DNA of 22,428 nucleotides from JBFKAV01 sp041621405 (GCA_041621405.1 JBFKAV010000043.1:1-22428); one strand, 5' to 3'; numbered from the stretch's first letter, positions 14,247-22,267 are shown. Notes: a model not told the origin generated them from the letters alone. Numbers and translations: made by a program.

Positions 14247-17200
14247 TTACTGATCCGTCTCGATGTAGAACGAAGCGTAGTCGATGGCGACGGCGGTCGT
14301 CGTGCCGTTGTTGGTCACGTAGCTGTTGATGGCCGAGAGGAGAGTCGTCGCGCCCGGCAGGACGGTCGTGCCGCCGCTCAACGTACCCGCAGCCACGTCG
14401 CCTGTGTTGAGGCGGGTGACCTCATAGTGCACGACGCCCGCCTGGTTTGGTGGGGCGAAGAGCGCAAGCTCATACATGTCGGTGTTCGCAGTCTTTGCCG
14501 GGAAGTTTGAACCGAGATCGATGGGTGTCTGCGCCGCAGAGCCGCCATGGTAGATGTGCAGATTGCTGTCTGCCGCGCCGCACCCAACGCCAATTCCGGT
14601 TACAATCGTCGAGGGCTCGATGTTCGCCGGCGCGGCCGTCGTGACACGAGGCCCGACGAACATCCGCATGTCGGAGGTGAACGCCGAGACCCCGAAGCGC
14701 ACGACGATATGGAAGCCTCCGAGGCCCGCGCCGTCGCCGGTGGTGAACTGGGCCACGGACTGCCGAATGCCGGCCAGCGATCCCGCCGAGTTCGCACTGA
14801 CGTAGCCCAGCCGCTTCATCCGCGTGAACAGGTTGGTCGTGGCGACGTTGCGCGCGGTCGCGGTGCCGGTACCGGACATGGCCGCAAGGCCGAAAACACC
14901 CGGAACCGTCGTGGCATTGCCGGGCGGATTCCAGTAGCCGATCTTGTTCCGGGCCATCAGCGGTTGAAGCGCGCTATCGAGCCCGGAGGGGCCGTTGTAG
15001 GCGGGCAGCATCCGACTGGCGATGCGCCGCGCAAAGAGGCCAATCTCATCGGCACCCGGGGTCGCGGGCATCGCCACATACGGCATGAAGAAAGTGCCGA
15101 GATCGGAGAGCCGGACGGGGCTGTCTTTGAGCAGCTTGCCGGTTGCCGTGTCGAAGCGCGCGACAGCCTGATCGGTCGCCCCCGCCGGGCCGACGACATC
15201 GCCGGAGCCGCCTCCCGAGGGGAGTTGCCCGGCGGGCACTTTGCCGTCGGCGCCGAGGCTTGCATAACCATTCGCCGCGCCTTTGTTCGCCACGTTTTCC
15301 GGGGTGAAGCCGAGCGAGGCTTGCTTGCCGTCGAGGGCCGTCTGAAGTCCCGCGACCGTCGAGATCGCTTGCGAGCCGGTATGGGTCGAACGGTCTCGGA
15401 GCGCCGCGTCGGTCGCGTTCGCGGTGGCGCCGTCAGCGACGTTGAGGATCGTGCGAACCTGCGCGGCCGTCAGGTCTTCCGGCGCTCCCGAGCCCGCGGT
15501 TGCGCGCCCTTTGATGGTGTTCTGAGAGACGTTGGCGAGCTTGGCATTCACAACCACACCCGGATCAATCGTCCAGGTCACGCCACCGCCGGAGACAGTG
15601 ATGTCGCCCTTATCGCCGTCGGTGACACCTCCCGTGGGCGGGGCCGTCCAGGTGCCGTCAGCGCGCAGGAAGTTCGTGGTGCCGCCACCGGAGGCCGGGG
15701 CGAGGCCCTTGGCGCTGCTGGTGAACGGATCGAGGAGCGAGGTCGCCTGCGCGGCGGTCATGTCCTCGGGGTCGCCGGTAGAGGCGGTGACGCGGCCCTT
15801 GAAGGTCGAGGCCGCCATGTTGGCGAGCTTGGTGTTGTCGACGGCATCGTTGGCCACTTGACCGGTCGCCACCTGCGCCGCGACGATGTTGCCGCCCTGC
15901 CGCCCGATAACGGTGTTCGCGGCGACCGCGAGGTCGGCCGGGTCGGCGGTGGAGGCGGTCGCGTTCGCCTTCACCGTGTTCGCGGCCATGTCCGCCGCCT
16001 TGGCATTGGTCACGGCGTTGTTGGCCACGACGGTCGCGCCGTCGCCGGTCGAGGTCACGTCTCCGGTGTGGTTCGGGTGAGAGTAGTTGTTCGCCCCTGC
16101 CGCCACGCCGTCGAGCTTGGTCTTGTCTGCCCCGGACATGAACCCGGCCACGCCGGAAGTCGCGTTCGAGTGACCGTGCCCGAGCAGCGAATAGCGGGCA
16201 TCGCCGCGGGTCTCGTTCAGATATTGGGGATGGTCGTCATCCGACAAGCCGGCGAGGTTGCCGTGGTCGGCAGCCGCCGCCCCGCCAAACGCCTGGGTGA
16301 AGGCGCTCGACACCGAGGCCGCCGAGGAGAGACCCTTGCGATAGATGATCCTGCCGAGAAGCAGGCTGCCAATCTGAAGCCGAGGCGGCAGGGTCGCTGG
16401 GGCTGCTTCGGCTTCCGCCGCCGCAAGCGTGTTGTGGTCTCCCCGCCCATAGATCATTACGATCCCGTCGCCGGGACCGAGGTAGAACCAGCGCGCGCCG
16501 AAATTGTTGTTGCCAAGCGGAATGACGCTTCCACTTCCGTCGTCCCAACCGTCGTTCGGGATCTGGGTCTGTGCTACCTCGCGCGTCCAGCCACTGGAGC
16601 CGTTGCGGTAGTAGCGGTCAAAGGTCCCCGCAGTCGCGGTGTCGAGCCCGGCGAAGGTGTCACGCACGCCACGAAGCCAGGTGACGCCCGCCGTCACGGC
16701 GAGGTTCCGAGTGCCGCTTTCGGACAGCATGAGCCCGCCGAGCTGATGGGCGCGCGAACGACCCTCAACCTCGTAGTTGCGCCGGGCGAGCCGCCCCGCT
16801 GCGCGCCCGATGCTGTGCGGCGTATCGTTGATGTAGAGCACACCGCCCTCGTTCACGACGACTCCAAGCGGGAAAGCGGTGCGGTAGTCGTGGTCCTCGG
16901 TCGCTGCGATCTCCACGACGGGCGATCCGCCGTTGTAGGTCACGCGGACGAACCGGGTCGAGTCGGTCGGGATCGCGAGTCCCAATTCGGAAGGCCAGTC
17001 GAAGGCGTAGAGTGTCGAGGCGTCGTCATTCGTCGCCCGGATGAAACCCTGACCGGAGGAGACGTCGATCGTCTCTCCGCCGCCTTGGGAGATCGCACCG
17101 CCGTTCAGATGCCCGGCGGCCCGGGTGAGGTCGTGAAGCTCCTGCTCGTTGTCGTAGGTTGCCGCTCCAAGGGTCGAAACTGCGACTTCCGCAGCCGCGT

Positions 17201-17453
17201 GGGCATGCCCGGTCGCCGCCTTTCCGTCGAGCGCGGCTTGAAGGCCGGCGACGCTGGCAATGTCTTGCGTCCCAGTGTGCGTAGCACGGTCGCGCAACTG
17301 GGCATCGGTGGCGTTCGCGGTTGCGCCATCTGCGATGCCGGCGAGCTTCGTCTTCTCGCTGTCGCTGAACGCGTTGGTGTCGGGATTGGCCTCGTAGCGC
17401 AGCTTGACAGCCTCGTTGAGGCCGGCCGCGGTGCCCGGATTGAATTCTACCAT
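14247..17453 (-). CDS. Phage/GTA-type tail or head-spike fibre protein
   Basis: A 1068-residue extended structural protein. Residues 1-90 hold the attachment end (MVEFNPGTAAGLNEAV) and a first DGATANATDA...ALDGK module. Residues about 95-400 contain a globular part (YAFDWPSELGLAIP, WFYLGPGDGIVMIYG). About 400-760 is a chain of short shaft repeats with recurring phrases such as KLANMAASTFKGRVTAST, KLANVSQNTIKGRATAGS and TAAQVRTIL, and a second DGATANATDA module. The last 290 residues form a C-terminal receptor-binding-like domain with ANIEPSTIVTGIGVGCG, PIDLGSNFP, MYELALFAPPNQAG and IDYASFYIETDQ, a domain common at the ends of phage fibres. There are no catalytic motifs. The start has GAGG (from the preceding stop codon) 5 nt upstream. 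It is the last gene of a three-gene module; codon use is somewhat less GC-extreme than in flanking genes. Confidence 0.85.
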   Translation of the reverse strand: MVEFNPGTAAGLNEAVKLRYEANPDTNAFSDSEKTKLAGIADGATANATDAQLRDRATHTGTQDIASVAGLQAALDGKAATGHAHAAAEVAVSTLGAATYDNEQELHDLTRAAGHLNGGAISQGGGETIDVSSGQGFIRATNDDASTLYAFDWPSELGLAIPTDSTRFVRVTYNGGSPVVEIAATEDHDYRTAFPLGVVVNEGGVLYINDTPHSIGRAAGRLARRNYEVEGRSRAHQLGGLMLSESGTRNLAVTAGVTWLRGVRDTFAGLDTATAGTFDRYYRNGSSGWTREVAQTQIPNDGWDDGSGSVIPLGNNNFGARWFYLGPGDGIVMIYGRGDHNTLAAAEAEAAPATLPPRLQIGSLLLGRIIYRKGLSSAASVSSAFTQAFGGAAAADHGNLAGLSDDDHPQYLNETRGDARYSLLGHGHSNATSGVAGFMSGADKTKLDGVAAGANNYSHPNHTGDVTSTGDGATVVANNAVTNAKAADMAANTVKANATASTADPADLAVAANTVIGRQGGNIVAAQVATGQVANDAVDNTKLANMAASTFKGRVTASTGDPEDMTAAQATSLLDPFTSSAKGLAPASGGGTTNFLRADGTWTAPPTGGVTDGDKGDITVSGGGVTWTIDPGVVVNAKLANVSQNTIKGRATAGSGAPEDLTAAQVRTILNVADGATANATDAALRDRSTHTGSQAISTVAGLQTALDGKQASLGFTPENVANKGAANGYASLGADGKVPAGQLPSGGGSGDVVGPAGATDQAVARFDTATGKLLKDSPVRLSDLGTFFMPYVAMPATPGADEIGLFARRIASRMLPAYNGPSGLDSALQPLMARNKIGYWNPPGNATTVPGVFGLAAMSGTGTATARNVATTNLFTRMKRLGYVSANSAGSLAGIRQSVAQFTTGDGAGLGGFHIVVRFGVSAFTSDMRMFVGPRVTTAAPANIEPSTIVTGIGVGCGAADSNLHIYHGGSAAQTPIDLGSNFPAKTANTDMYELALFAPPNQAGVVHYEVTRLNTGDVAAGTLSGGTTVLPGATTLLSAINSYVTNNGTTTAVAIDYASFYIETDQ
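15324..15434 (-). repeat. Fibre module repeat, copy 2
   Basis: Encodes 37 residues from DGATANATDAALRD to TVAGLQTALDGK. Thirty of 37 residues are identical to copy 1 at 17220-17330, and both copies are 111 nt with no gap. They lie about 1.9 kb apart within one gene. Confidence 0.85.
17220..17330 (-). repeat. Fibre module repeat, copy 1
   Basis: Encodes 37 residues (fibre positions 42-78) from DGATANATDAQLRD to SVAGLQAALDGK. It is the N-terminal partner of the copy at 15324-15434; the pair could support recombination that removes or swaps the intervening shaft. Confidence 0.85.
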
Positions 17454-17460
17454 GAGAACC

Positions 17461-17595
17461 TCACGCTGGTTGGAATGCGAGCGGAACGGCCTCGAACGTC
17501 AGCGTCTCGCCGACGAAAGTCAGCAAAGCAGGACCGGACGGAGGCAGCGGAGCTCGCCCCTGGATGATCTGCAGGAATCGGATTGCCGCCTGCAT
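17461..17595 (-). CDS. 44-residue small protein between spike base and fibre genes
   Basis: A short frame starting MQAAIRFLQIIQGRAPLP and ending AVPLAFQPA. Its ATG overlaps the stop of the spike base gene (TGATG), and its stop lies 7 nt before the fibre ATG and supplies that gene's GAGG ribosome site. This tight packing is the main evidence that it is real. It is mildly hydrophobic with proline patches and has no motif I recognise. It may be a connector or chaperone for fibre assembly, or a leader peptide that couples translation. Its shortness means it would normally be left unannotated. Confidence 0.6.
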   Translation of the reverse strand: MQAAIRFLQIIQGRAPLPPSGPALLTFVGETLTFEAVPLAFQPA

Positions 17596-17861
17596 CACCA
17601 ACCCACCAGGATGCCGGTGGCGGTGGTGCCTGTGGCGCGAATGCGGCTGAGCTCCAACAGGTGCCAGCCCTGGGCGAGCACGGGCGTGACGAGCGTCTCA
17701 CCACCACGCGTGGTGACTCCAAGCGTGCCCGCCGCTTCGAGATAGACCCATTGCGAGACGTGGGCGAGATCCTCGGTATCGCTCGGCGTCACCAGTGCGA
17801 GATGCTGCGGCCCGCCGGATGGCCCGCGCGAGGTAAGCTTGAAACGGTCGCTCGCCGCCAT
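17595..17861 (-). CDS. Spike base protein, RcGTA Rcc01079-like
   Basis: An 88-residue protein starting MAASDRFKLTSRGPSGGP. The pattern VTPSDTEDLAHVSQWVYLEA, AAGTLGVTTRGGETLVTPV and RIRATGTTATGILVGW matches the small family found with gene transfer agent and phage head spikes, for which Rcc01079 of Rhodobacter capsulatus is the named member. In R. capsulatus this family forms the base on which a fibre (Rcc01080) sits, and the pair lies apart from the main GTA gene cluster, as here. It is first in the module, with GGGGGA 8 nt before the ATG and a hairpin-rich leader. Family membership is by pattern recognition; GTA versus ordinary phage origin is inferred. Confidence 0.78.
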   Translation of the reverse strand: MAASDRFKLTSRGPSGGPQHLALVTPSDTEDLAHVSQWVYLEAAGTLGVTTRGGETLVTPVLAQGWHLLELSRIRATGTTATGILVGW

Positions 17862-17887
17862 GTGTAATCCCCCGGATATGGTGTCTC

Positions 17888-17921
17888 GGGCCGGATCGGC
17901 CCCGGTCTGATCGGAACAGAC
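17888..17921 (-). promoter_or_regulatory. Two adjacent hairpins in the leader of the spike module
   Basis: GGGCCG-GAT-CGGCCC (17888-17902) and GTCTG-ATCGGAA-CAGAC (17905-17921) stand 2 nt apart in the 174-bp divergent region between the spike base gene and the Rid-family gene. They could be leader RNA structures or operator half-sites. A TTAA at 17938-17941 is only half of a CtrA-type site (the second half reads AAAC). Confidence 0.3.
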
Positions 17922-18035
17922 GATTACCGCTGCGAGATTAAGGCTTGAAAACCGGAGAGTTCGGTGGTCGTTGCGGCGGAGCTAGGACGCCGCGTCGGCC
18001 ATCGGCGCGCAGAAGGAAGATTGGAGGACGCACCC

Positions 18036-18386
18036 ATGCCGACCATCACCCGTTTCGAGACCGGCCCGAGAATGAGCCAGGCCGTGATCCATGGGCAGAC
18101 CGCCTATCTCGCAGGGCAGGTGGGAGCCCCAGGCAAGAGTGTGACCGAACAGACGCGGTCCGTGCTGGCGGAAGTCGACCGCCTGTTGCAGGTCGCCGGA
18201 ACCGACAAGACTCGCTTGCTTTACGCCCAGATCTGGCTTGCCGACATTGCCGACTTTGCCGAGATGAATGCCGTTTGGGACGCCTGGGTGCCGCAGGGCG
18301 ATGCCCCGGCGAGGGCCACCGGTGAAGCTAAGCTTGCCACACCGGACTACCGAGTGGAGATCATCGTCACAGCCGCGTTGCCATGA
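18036..18386 (+). CDS. ridA: Rid-family enamine/imine deaminase
   Basis: A 116-residue cytosolic protein of the YjgF/YER057c/UK114 fold, which forms trimers and hydrolyses reactive 2-aminoacrylate-like enamines. Visible features are VIHGQTAYLAGQVG (17-30), the substrate Arg R93 (PARAT) and E108 (YRVEIIV), spaced 15 residues apart as in RidA (Arg105/Glu120). The sequence differs from classical RidA and fits one of the diverged Rid subgroups, so the symbol is approximate. ATG 18036 has GGAGG 8 nt upstream; the frame is open to 17964 but the extension is poorly supported. It is divergent from the spike module and convergent with pgi. Confidence 0.85.
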   Translation: MPTITRFETGPRMSQAVIHGQTAYLAGQVGAPGKSVTEQTRSVLAEVDRLLQVAGTDKTRLLYAQIWLADIADFAEMNAVWDAWVPQGDAPARATGEAKLATPDYRVEIIVTAALP

Positions 18387-18429
18387 GCGTAGGGAGCCAA
18401 TGGCTTTCGAAGGCCCTCTGCAAGAACGT

Positions 18430-18450
18430 TGCCTGGCGGCCTACCAGGCA
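18430..18450. terminator. Hairpin between convergent rid and pgi genes
   Basis: TGCCTGG (18430-18436) and CCAGGCA (18444-18450) form a perfect 7-bp stem with loop CGGCCTA, starting 4 nt past the pgi stop and 43 nt after the Rid-gene stop. Symmetric placement between convergent genes suggests a bidirectional terminator. No clear T-run on either side. Confidence 0.5.
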
Positions 18451-18454
18451 GACG

Positions 18455-20053
18455 TCACCGCTCCTTCAGGAAAGCGACAAGAGCGCGGGTGGAGCCGTCT
18501 TTCGTCTCCGCGCTTTCCTTGCCCTCAAGCACCTGCAGTAGTGCGGAGGCGAGCTCCTTTCCGAGTTCTACTCCCCATTGATCGAAGCTGTTGATGCCGA
18601 GGATGGTTCCTTCGACGAACACCCGGTGCTCGTAGAGCGCGACGATCTGGCCGAGCGTCGCGGGCGTAAGCTTGGGAACGAGCAGCGTCGTCGACGGCCG
18701 ATTGCCCGGAAACACACGGTGGCGCGCCTGACGCTCGAGCTCGGCGCCCTTCGCCCCCTTGTTCGCCATGATCTGGCGTGCCTCGTCGAGCGACCGCCCC
18801 CGCAAGAGCGCTTCCGACTGGGCAAGGCAGTTCGCCAGCAGAAGGCGGTGCTGGTGGGCAAGTTCAGGCTCGTGGCCCTCGCGGGCGGCGATGAACTCGC
18901 AGGGGACCGGTTCGGTGCCTTGGTGGATCAGCTGATAGAACGCGTGCTGTCCGTTGGTGCCGGGCTCGCCCCAGACCACCGGACCGGAGGGAAGCGCGAG
19001 GTCCTTTCCGTCGATCGACACGCGTTTTCCGTTCGATTCCATTTCCAGTTGCTGCAGGTAGGCGGGCAGCCGGGCGAGGCGCTGGTCGTAGGGCAAGACC
19101 GCGCGGGTCGGATAGCCCATGACCTGGCGGTGCCACATGCCGACCAGCGCGAGCATCACCGGCATGTTCTGCCCGAACGGCGCGCCGCGGAAATGCGCGT
19201 CCATCCTCGCGCCGCCCGCAAGGAAGTCTCGAAACCGCTCGGGTCCGATCGCGATCATCAGCGAGAGCCCGATCGGTCCCCACATCGAATAGCGGCCGCC
19301 GACCCAGTCCTCGAAGCCAAACACACGGCTCTCCGGGATTCCCCAATCGGCCGTCCGATCCTTGGCCGAGGATAGCGCCGCGATCTGGTGCGCAGGCTCG
19401 CTCACGACCTTCGCCATCCAACCCCGCGCGGTCTCGGCATTGGTCATGGTTTCGATCGTGGTGAAGGTCTTCGAAGCGACGATTAGCAGCGTGGTCGCAG
19501 GGTCGAGCCCTTTCAGAGTGTCGGCGACATGGGCGCCGTCGACGTTCGAGACGAAGTGGCAGCGCGGCCCATCGTGGTAGGGCGCAAGGGCGAGCGTCGC
19601 CATGGCCGGGCCGAGGTCGGACCCGCCGATACCGATGTTCAGAACATCGGTGATCGGCCCGCCTTGCCCGGCGAAGCTGCCATCACGGACCGCGGTCGCA
19701 AATCGCTCCATGCGGGCGAGCGTTTCGCGCACGGCTGGCATCACGTCCTTGCCGTCAACCTTCACACTGCTCTCGGGATTTCGCAGCGCGGTGTGGAGCA
19801 CCGCTCGGTGCTCGGTTTCATTGATCTTCCGCCCCTCGAACATGGCGTCGCGTCGCGCCGCCACGCCTTTTGCCTCTGCCAGCGCGAGCAGCAGTGCGCG
19901 GGTCTCGTCGTCGATGTTCGTCTTAGAATAATCGAAGAGGAAGTCATCTGCCCGCACTGCATAAGCCGCCGCCCTACCCTCGCCAAACAGATCGAGAATG
20001 GGCCGGTTCTTCACCTTCGCGGCGCGGTCGGAGAGTTTCTGCCAGAGGTCCAT
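18455..20053 (-). CDS. pgi: Glucose-6-phosphate isomerase
   Basis: A 532-residue cytosolic enzyme interconverting glucose-6-P and fructose-6-P. The PGI fold is complete: NIGIGGSDLGP (139-149), SKTFTTIETMTNAETAR (194-210), DWVGGRYSMWGPIGLS (249-264), MESNGK with catalytic E339, WGEPGTNGQHAFYQLIHQG with H370, and FDQWGVELGK with K499. Length matches the family. ATG 20053 lies 4 nt after the pgl stop with no strong ribosome site, implying translational coupling; an upstream in-frame start at 20134 would overlap pgl and is rejected. It is the last gene of zwf-pgl-pgi, where it probably returns fructose-6-P to glucose-6-P for the Entner-Doudoroff/pentose phosphate route. Confidence 0.97.
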   Translation of the reverse strand: MDLWQKLSDRAAKVKNRPILDLFGEGRAAAYAVRADDFLFDYSKTNIDDETRALLLALAEAKGVAARRDAMFEGRKINETEHRAVLHTALRNPESSVKVDGKDVMPAVRETLARMERFATAVRDGSFAGQGGPITDVLNIGIGGSDLGPAMATLALAPYHDGPRCHFVSNVDGAHVADTLKGLDPATTLLIVASKTFTTIETMTNAETARGWMAKVVSEPAHQIAALSSAKDRTADWGIPESRVFGFEDWVGGRYSMWGPIGLSLMIAIGPERFRDFLAGGARMDAHFRGAPFGQNMPVMLALVGMWHRQVMGYPTRAVLPYDQRLARLPAYLQQLEMESNGKRVSIDGKDLALPSGPVVWGEPGTNGQHAFYQLIHQGTEPVPCEFIAAREGHEPELAHQHRLLLANCLAQSEALLRGRSLDEARQIMANKGAKGAELERQARHRVFPGNRPSTTLLVPKLTPATLGQIVALYEHRVFVEGTILGINSFDQWGVELGKELASALLQVLEGKESAETKDGSTRALVAFLKER

Positions 20054-20057
20054 GATG

Positions 20058-20729
20058 CTACTCAGCCCAATGAACGGTCGCGTCCGCAAGCACGGTGCGC
20101 ACTGGCGCCTCGCTCGGTGACAGGTGCCGCGCACGCTCCAGAGCCTCTCGCTTTTCCGGTCCGGTGATGAGCAAGTGGATGCTCATCGCCCCCTGCAGGA
20201 CCGGCGCCGTAAGCGTCACCCTCGGCTCGCCAGCACCGGCCGCGCGCATCGCCATGAGTGGCGGTGCGTGAGGGTCGAGCGCCTCCTGCAGCCGGTCCGC
20301 GCCAGGAAACAGCGAGGCGGTGTGCATGTCGGAGCCCATGCCAAGGAGGAGGACCGAGATTGGCAAATGCGGCTTCAAGCCTTCGGCAAGGGCATCAAGC
20401 GCCTCCTCTGGCGTTGGCGTTGGGGCATAGAGCGGCACGAGCGTCGCCACCGCCGCCTTGCCTATGAGCAGACGTTCGCGCAGGAGGCGCGTATTCGAGC
20501 GAGGGCTGTCCTCGGGCACCCAGCGTTCGTCGTTCAGCACCACTGCGATGCGCTGCCACTCGAGGTCCACAGCCGAGAGCACGTCGAAGACCTGGCCCGG
20601 AGTGGTGCCGCCGGGTACGCAGAAAGTAGCCCCTTCATGGGTGAGCAGGCAGGAATTCAGTTCGCCTGCGAGCTGGTCCGCAAGGTCCATCATCAGGAGC
20701 TCCCGGTCCGGGTATTCAACAAATTCCAT
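20058..20729 (-). CDS. pgl: 6-phosphogluconolactonase
   Basis: A 223-residue DevB-type lactonase that hydrolyses 6-phosphogluconolactone, the product of Zwf. Motifs are CVPGGTTPGQVFDVL (42-56), VLNDERWVPEDSPRSNTRLL (69-88) and LLLGMGSDMHTASLFPG (136-152), where His of the GMGxDxHTASLFP motif is the proposed catalytic base. The start ATG 20729 has GGGGGAGATAGGC upstream; the open frame beyond it overlaps zwf and is not used. It is middle gene of the operon, 16 nt after zwf and 4 nt before pgi. Confidence 0.95.
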   Translation of the reverse strand: MEFVEYPDRELLMMDLADQLAGELNSCLLTHEGATFCVPGGTTPGQVFDVLSAVDLEWQRIAVVLNDERWVPEDSPRSNTRLLRERLLIGKAAVATLVPLYAPTPTPEEALDALAEGLKPHLPISVLLLGMGSDMHTASLFPGADRLQEALDPHAPPLMAMRAAGAGEPRVTLTAPVLQGAMSIHLLITGPEKREALERARHLSPSEAPVRTVLADATVHWAE

Positions 20730-20745
20730 GCCTATCTCCCCCGCT

Positions 20746-22200
20746 TCACTCCCGGATCTCCCGCCACCTGCGGCCGTCGCGGTGCAGCAGGATCTGCGCC
20801 TCCTCCGGTCCGGCCGACCCCGGCTCGTACAGGCACGGTCGGTCGCCCCGCTCCTCCCAGCCGGCGATAACCGGGTCGGCCCAAGCCCAGGCCGCCTCCA
20901 CCTCGTCGCCACGCATGAACAGCGTCTGATTGCCGCGAACCACGTCCATGACGAGCCGCTCGTACGCATCCGGGATATCGGTGCCGCTCGGCCCCAGCGC
21001 CTCGGCAAACGACATGTCGAGCGGCACCTCGACGAGGCGCATGCCGCCCGGGCCCGGCTCCTTGATCGTCACCCGCAGGGTCATTCCCTCGTTGGGCTGG
21101 AGCTTGATCGCCAGCACGTTCCCACGGCGCCCATCCTGCGGCCCGAAGATCGAATGCGGCGGGTCCTTGAACACGACAGCGATCTCCGAGGCCCGCGCTT
21201 TCAGTTTCTTGCCAGTCCGAAGATAGAAGGGCGTCCCCTTCCACCGCCAGTTCGACACGTGGAGCCGCATTGCAATGAAGCTCTCGGTATGGCTGTCGGC
21301 GTTCTGCACGTCTTGCTGGTAGCCCGTTGCCCCACCGTTCGGCTGATACTGGCCGCGCACGATTTCCTCGGGGGCGACGGGGTCGAGGGCACGGATCACC
21401 TTCAGCTTTTCGTCACGCACAGGGTCGGGCTCAAAGTGTGAAGGCGGCTCCATCGCGATCAGGCAGAGCAGCTGCATCAGGTGGTTCTGCACCATGTCGC
21501 GCATGGCTCCGGACTTGTCGTAGTAGGAGCCGCGTCCTCCGACTCCCACCGTCTCCGCCGCAGTGATCTGAATATGATCGACGTATTGCGCGTTCCAGAG
21601 CGGCTCGAAGAGCATGTTGCCGAAGCGCACTGCCATTAGGTTCTGCACCGTCTCCTTCCCGAGATAGTGGTCGATCCGGTAGATCTGGCTTTCGGCGAAA
21701 TGCTGGGCGAGCGTGGCATTCAGCGCCATGGCAGAGGCAAGGTCGCGGCCGAAAGGCTTCTCCACGACGATCCGACAATCTCCGCATGCAATGTCCTTCT
21801 GCTGCAGCCGCTCGGCCAGCGGCCCGAACAGCGACGGCGCGACAGAGAAGTAGAAGACCTGGACCACGTCCTTGCGGGTTACGGCATTCAGCGCTTGCCA
21901 CCCGGCCTCGCCGGCTGCGTCGATCGCAACGTAGTTGACACGTGCGAGGAATTTGCCAATCGAGTCCATGTCGTGCTTGGAGGGTGCAACGAACTCCCTG
22001 ATCGACTGGCCGATCATCTCGCGATAGGCGTCGTCGCTCATCTCGGAACGAGCAGCACCGATCACTCGGGCGTCTTCGGGCATCTGACCCGCGAGGAAGC
22101 GTCGGTAAAGGCCCGGGAGGATCTTCCGCCGCGCAAGATCGCCGGTACCGCCAAAGATCACGAGGTCGAAAGGATCGACCGGTATGACGCGAGAGACCAT
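20746..22200 (-). CDS. zwf: Glucose-6-phosphate 1-dehydrogenase
   Basis: A 484-residue enzyme oxidising glucose-6-P to 6-phosphogluconolactone with NAD(P)+. The dinucleotide loop FGGTGDLARRK is at 16-26, EKPFG at 147-151, the active-site signature RIDHYLGKE at 175-183, and the catalytic His in MVQNH is H240. Length is normal. ATG 22200 has AGAGG 7 nt upstream. It is first gene of the zwf-pgl-pgi operon. A perfect 12-bp palindrome 27 bases before the start codon suggests repression by a LacI-family sugar regulator. edd, eda and gnd are not in the window, so which downstream route is used cannot be seen. Confidence 0.97.
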   Translation of the reverse strand: MVSRVIPVDPFDLVIFGGTGDLARRKILPGLYRRFLAGQMPEDARVIGAARSEMSDDAYREMIGQSIREFVAPSKHDMDSIGKFLARVNYVAIDAAGEAGWQALNAVTRKDVVQVFYFSVAPSLFGPLAERLQQKDIACGDCRIVVEKPFGRDLASAMALNATLAQHFAESQIYRIDHYLGKETVQNLMAVRFGNMLFEPLWNAQYVDHIQITAAETVGVGGRGSYYDKSGAMRDMVQNHLMQLLCLIAMEPPSHFEPDPVRDEKLKVIRALDPVAPEEIVRGQYQPNGGATGYQQDVQNADSHTESFIAMRLHVSNWRWKGTPFYLRTGKKLKARASEIAVVFKDPPHSIFGPQDGRRGNVLAIKLQPNEGMTLRVTIKEPGPGGMRLVEVPLDMSFAEALGPSGTDIPDAYERLVMDVVRGNQTLFMRGDEVEAAWAWADPVIAGWEERGDRPCLYEPGSAGPEEAQILLHRDGRRWREIRE

Positions 22201-22226
22201 CAGATACCTCTTGGCGCAAAGGACTT

Positions 22227-22238
22227 GTTAGCGCTAAC
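22227..22238. promoter_or_regulatory. LacI-family-type operator upstream of zwf
   Basis: GTTAGCGCTAAC is a perfect 12-bp palindrome with the central CG and TTAGCGCTAA core typical of LacI-family operators. It lies 27 bp before the zwf start codon, a position suited to repression. The cognate regulator is not in the window. Confidence 0.7.
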
Positions 22239-22267
22239 GGATCGCACATAGCCGATTACGCAAAGCC

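Larger units (their letters stand above)
14247..17861 (-). mobile_element. Phage/GTA-derived attachment module (spike base, small protein, fibre)
   Basis: Three tightly packed minus-strand genes encode only attachment structures. There is no integrase, terminase, portal, capsid, holin or lysin in the surrounding 4 kb, so this is not an intact prophage. It lies between tRNA-Gly and a Rid-family gene and has a terminator-like palindrome at its end. Either a satellite locus of a gene transfer agent whose structural genes lie elsewhere, or the last remnant of a prophage. Confidence 0.55.

Noticed and set aside
14547..17567. Very long plus-strand frame (about 1000 codons) opposite the fibre gene
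   Set aside because: It mirrors the GC-rich codon structure of the fibre on the other strand, is Arg/Gly/Val-rich, and shows no family motif; the minus-strand frame has clear fibre domains.
13722..17861. Integration of an element at tRNA-Gly with flanking att repeats
   Set aside because: No repeat of the tRNA 3' end and no integrase were found within the window, so an att site cannot be claimed.
17930..17950. CtrA box upstream of the spike module
   Set aside because: Only one TTAA half is present; the second half at the right spacing reads AAAC.
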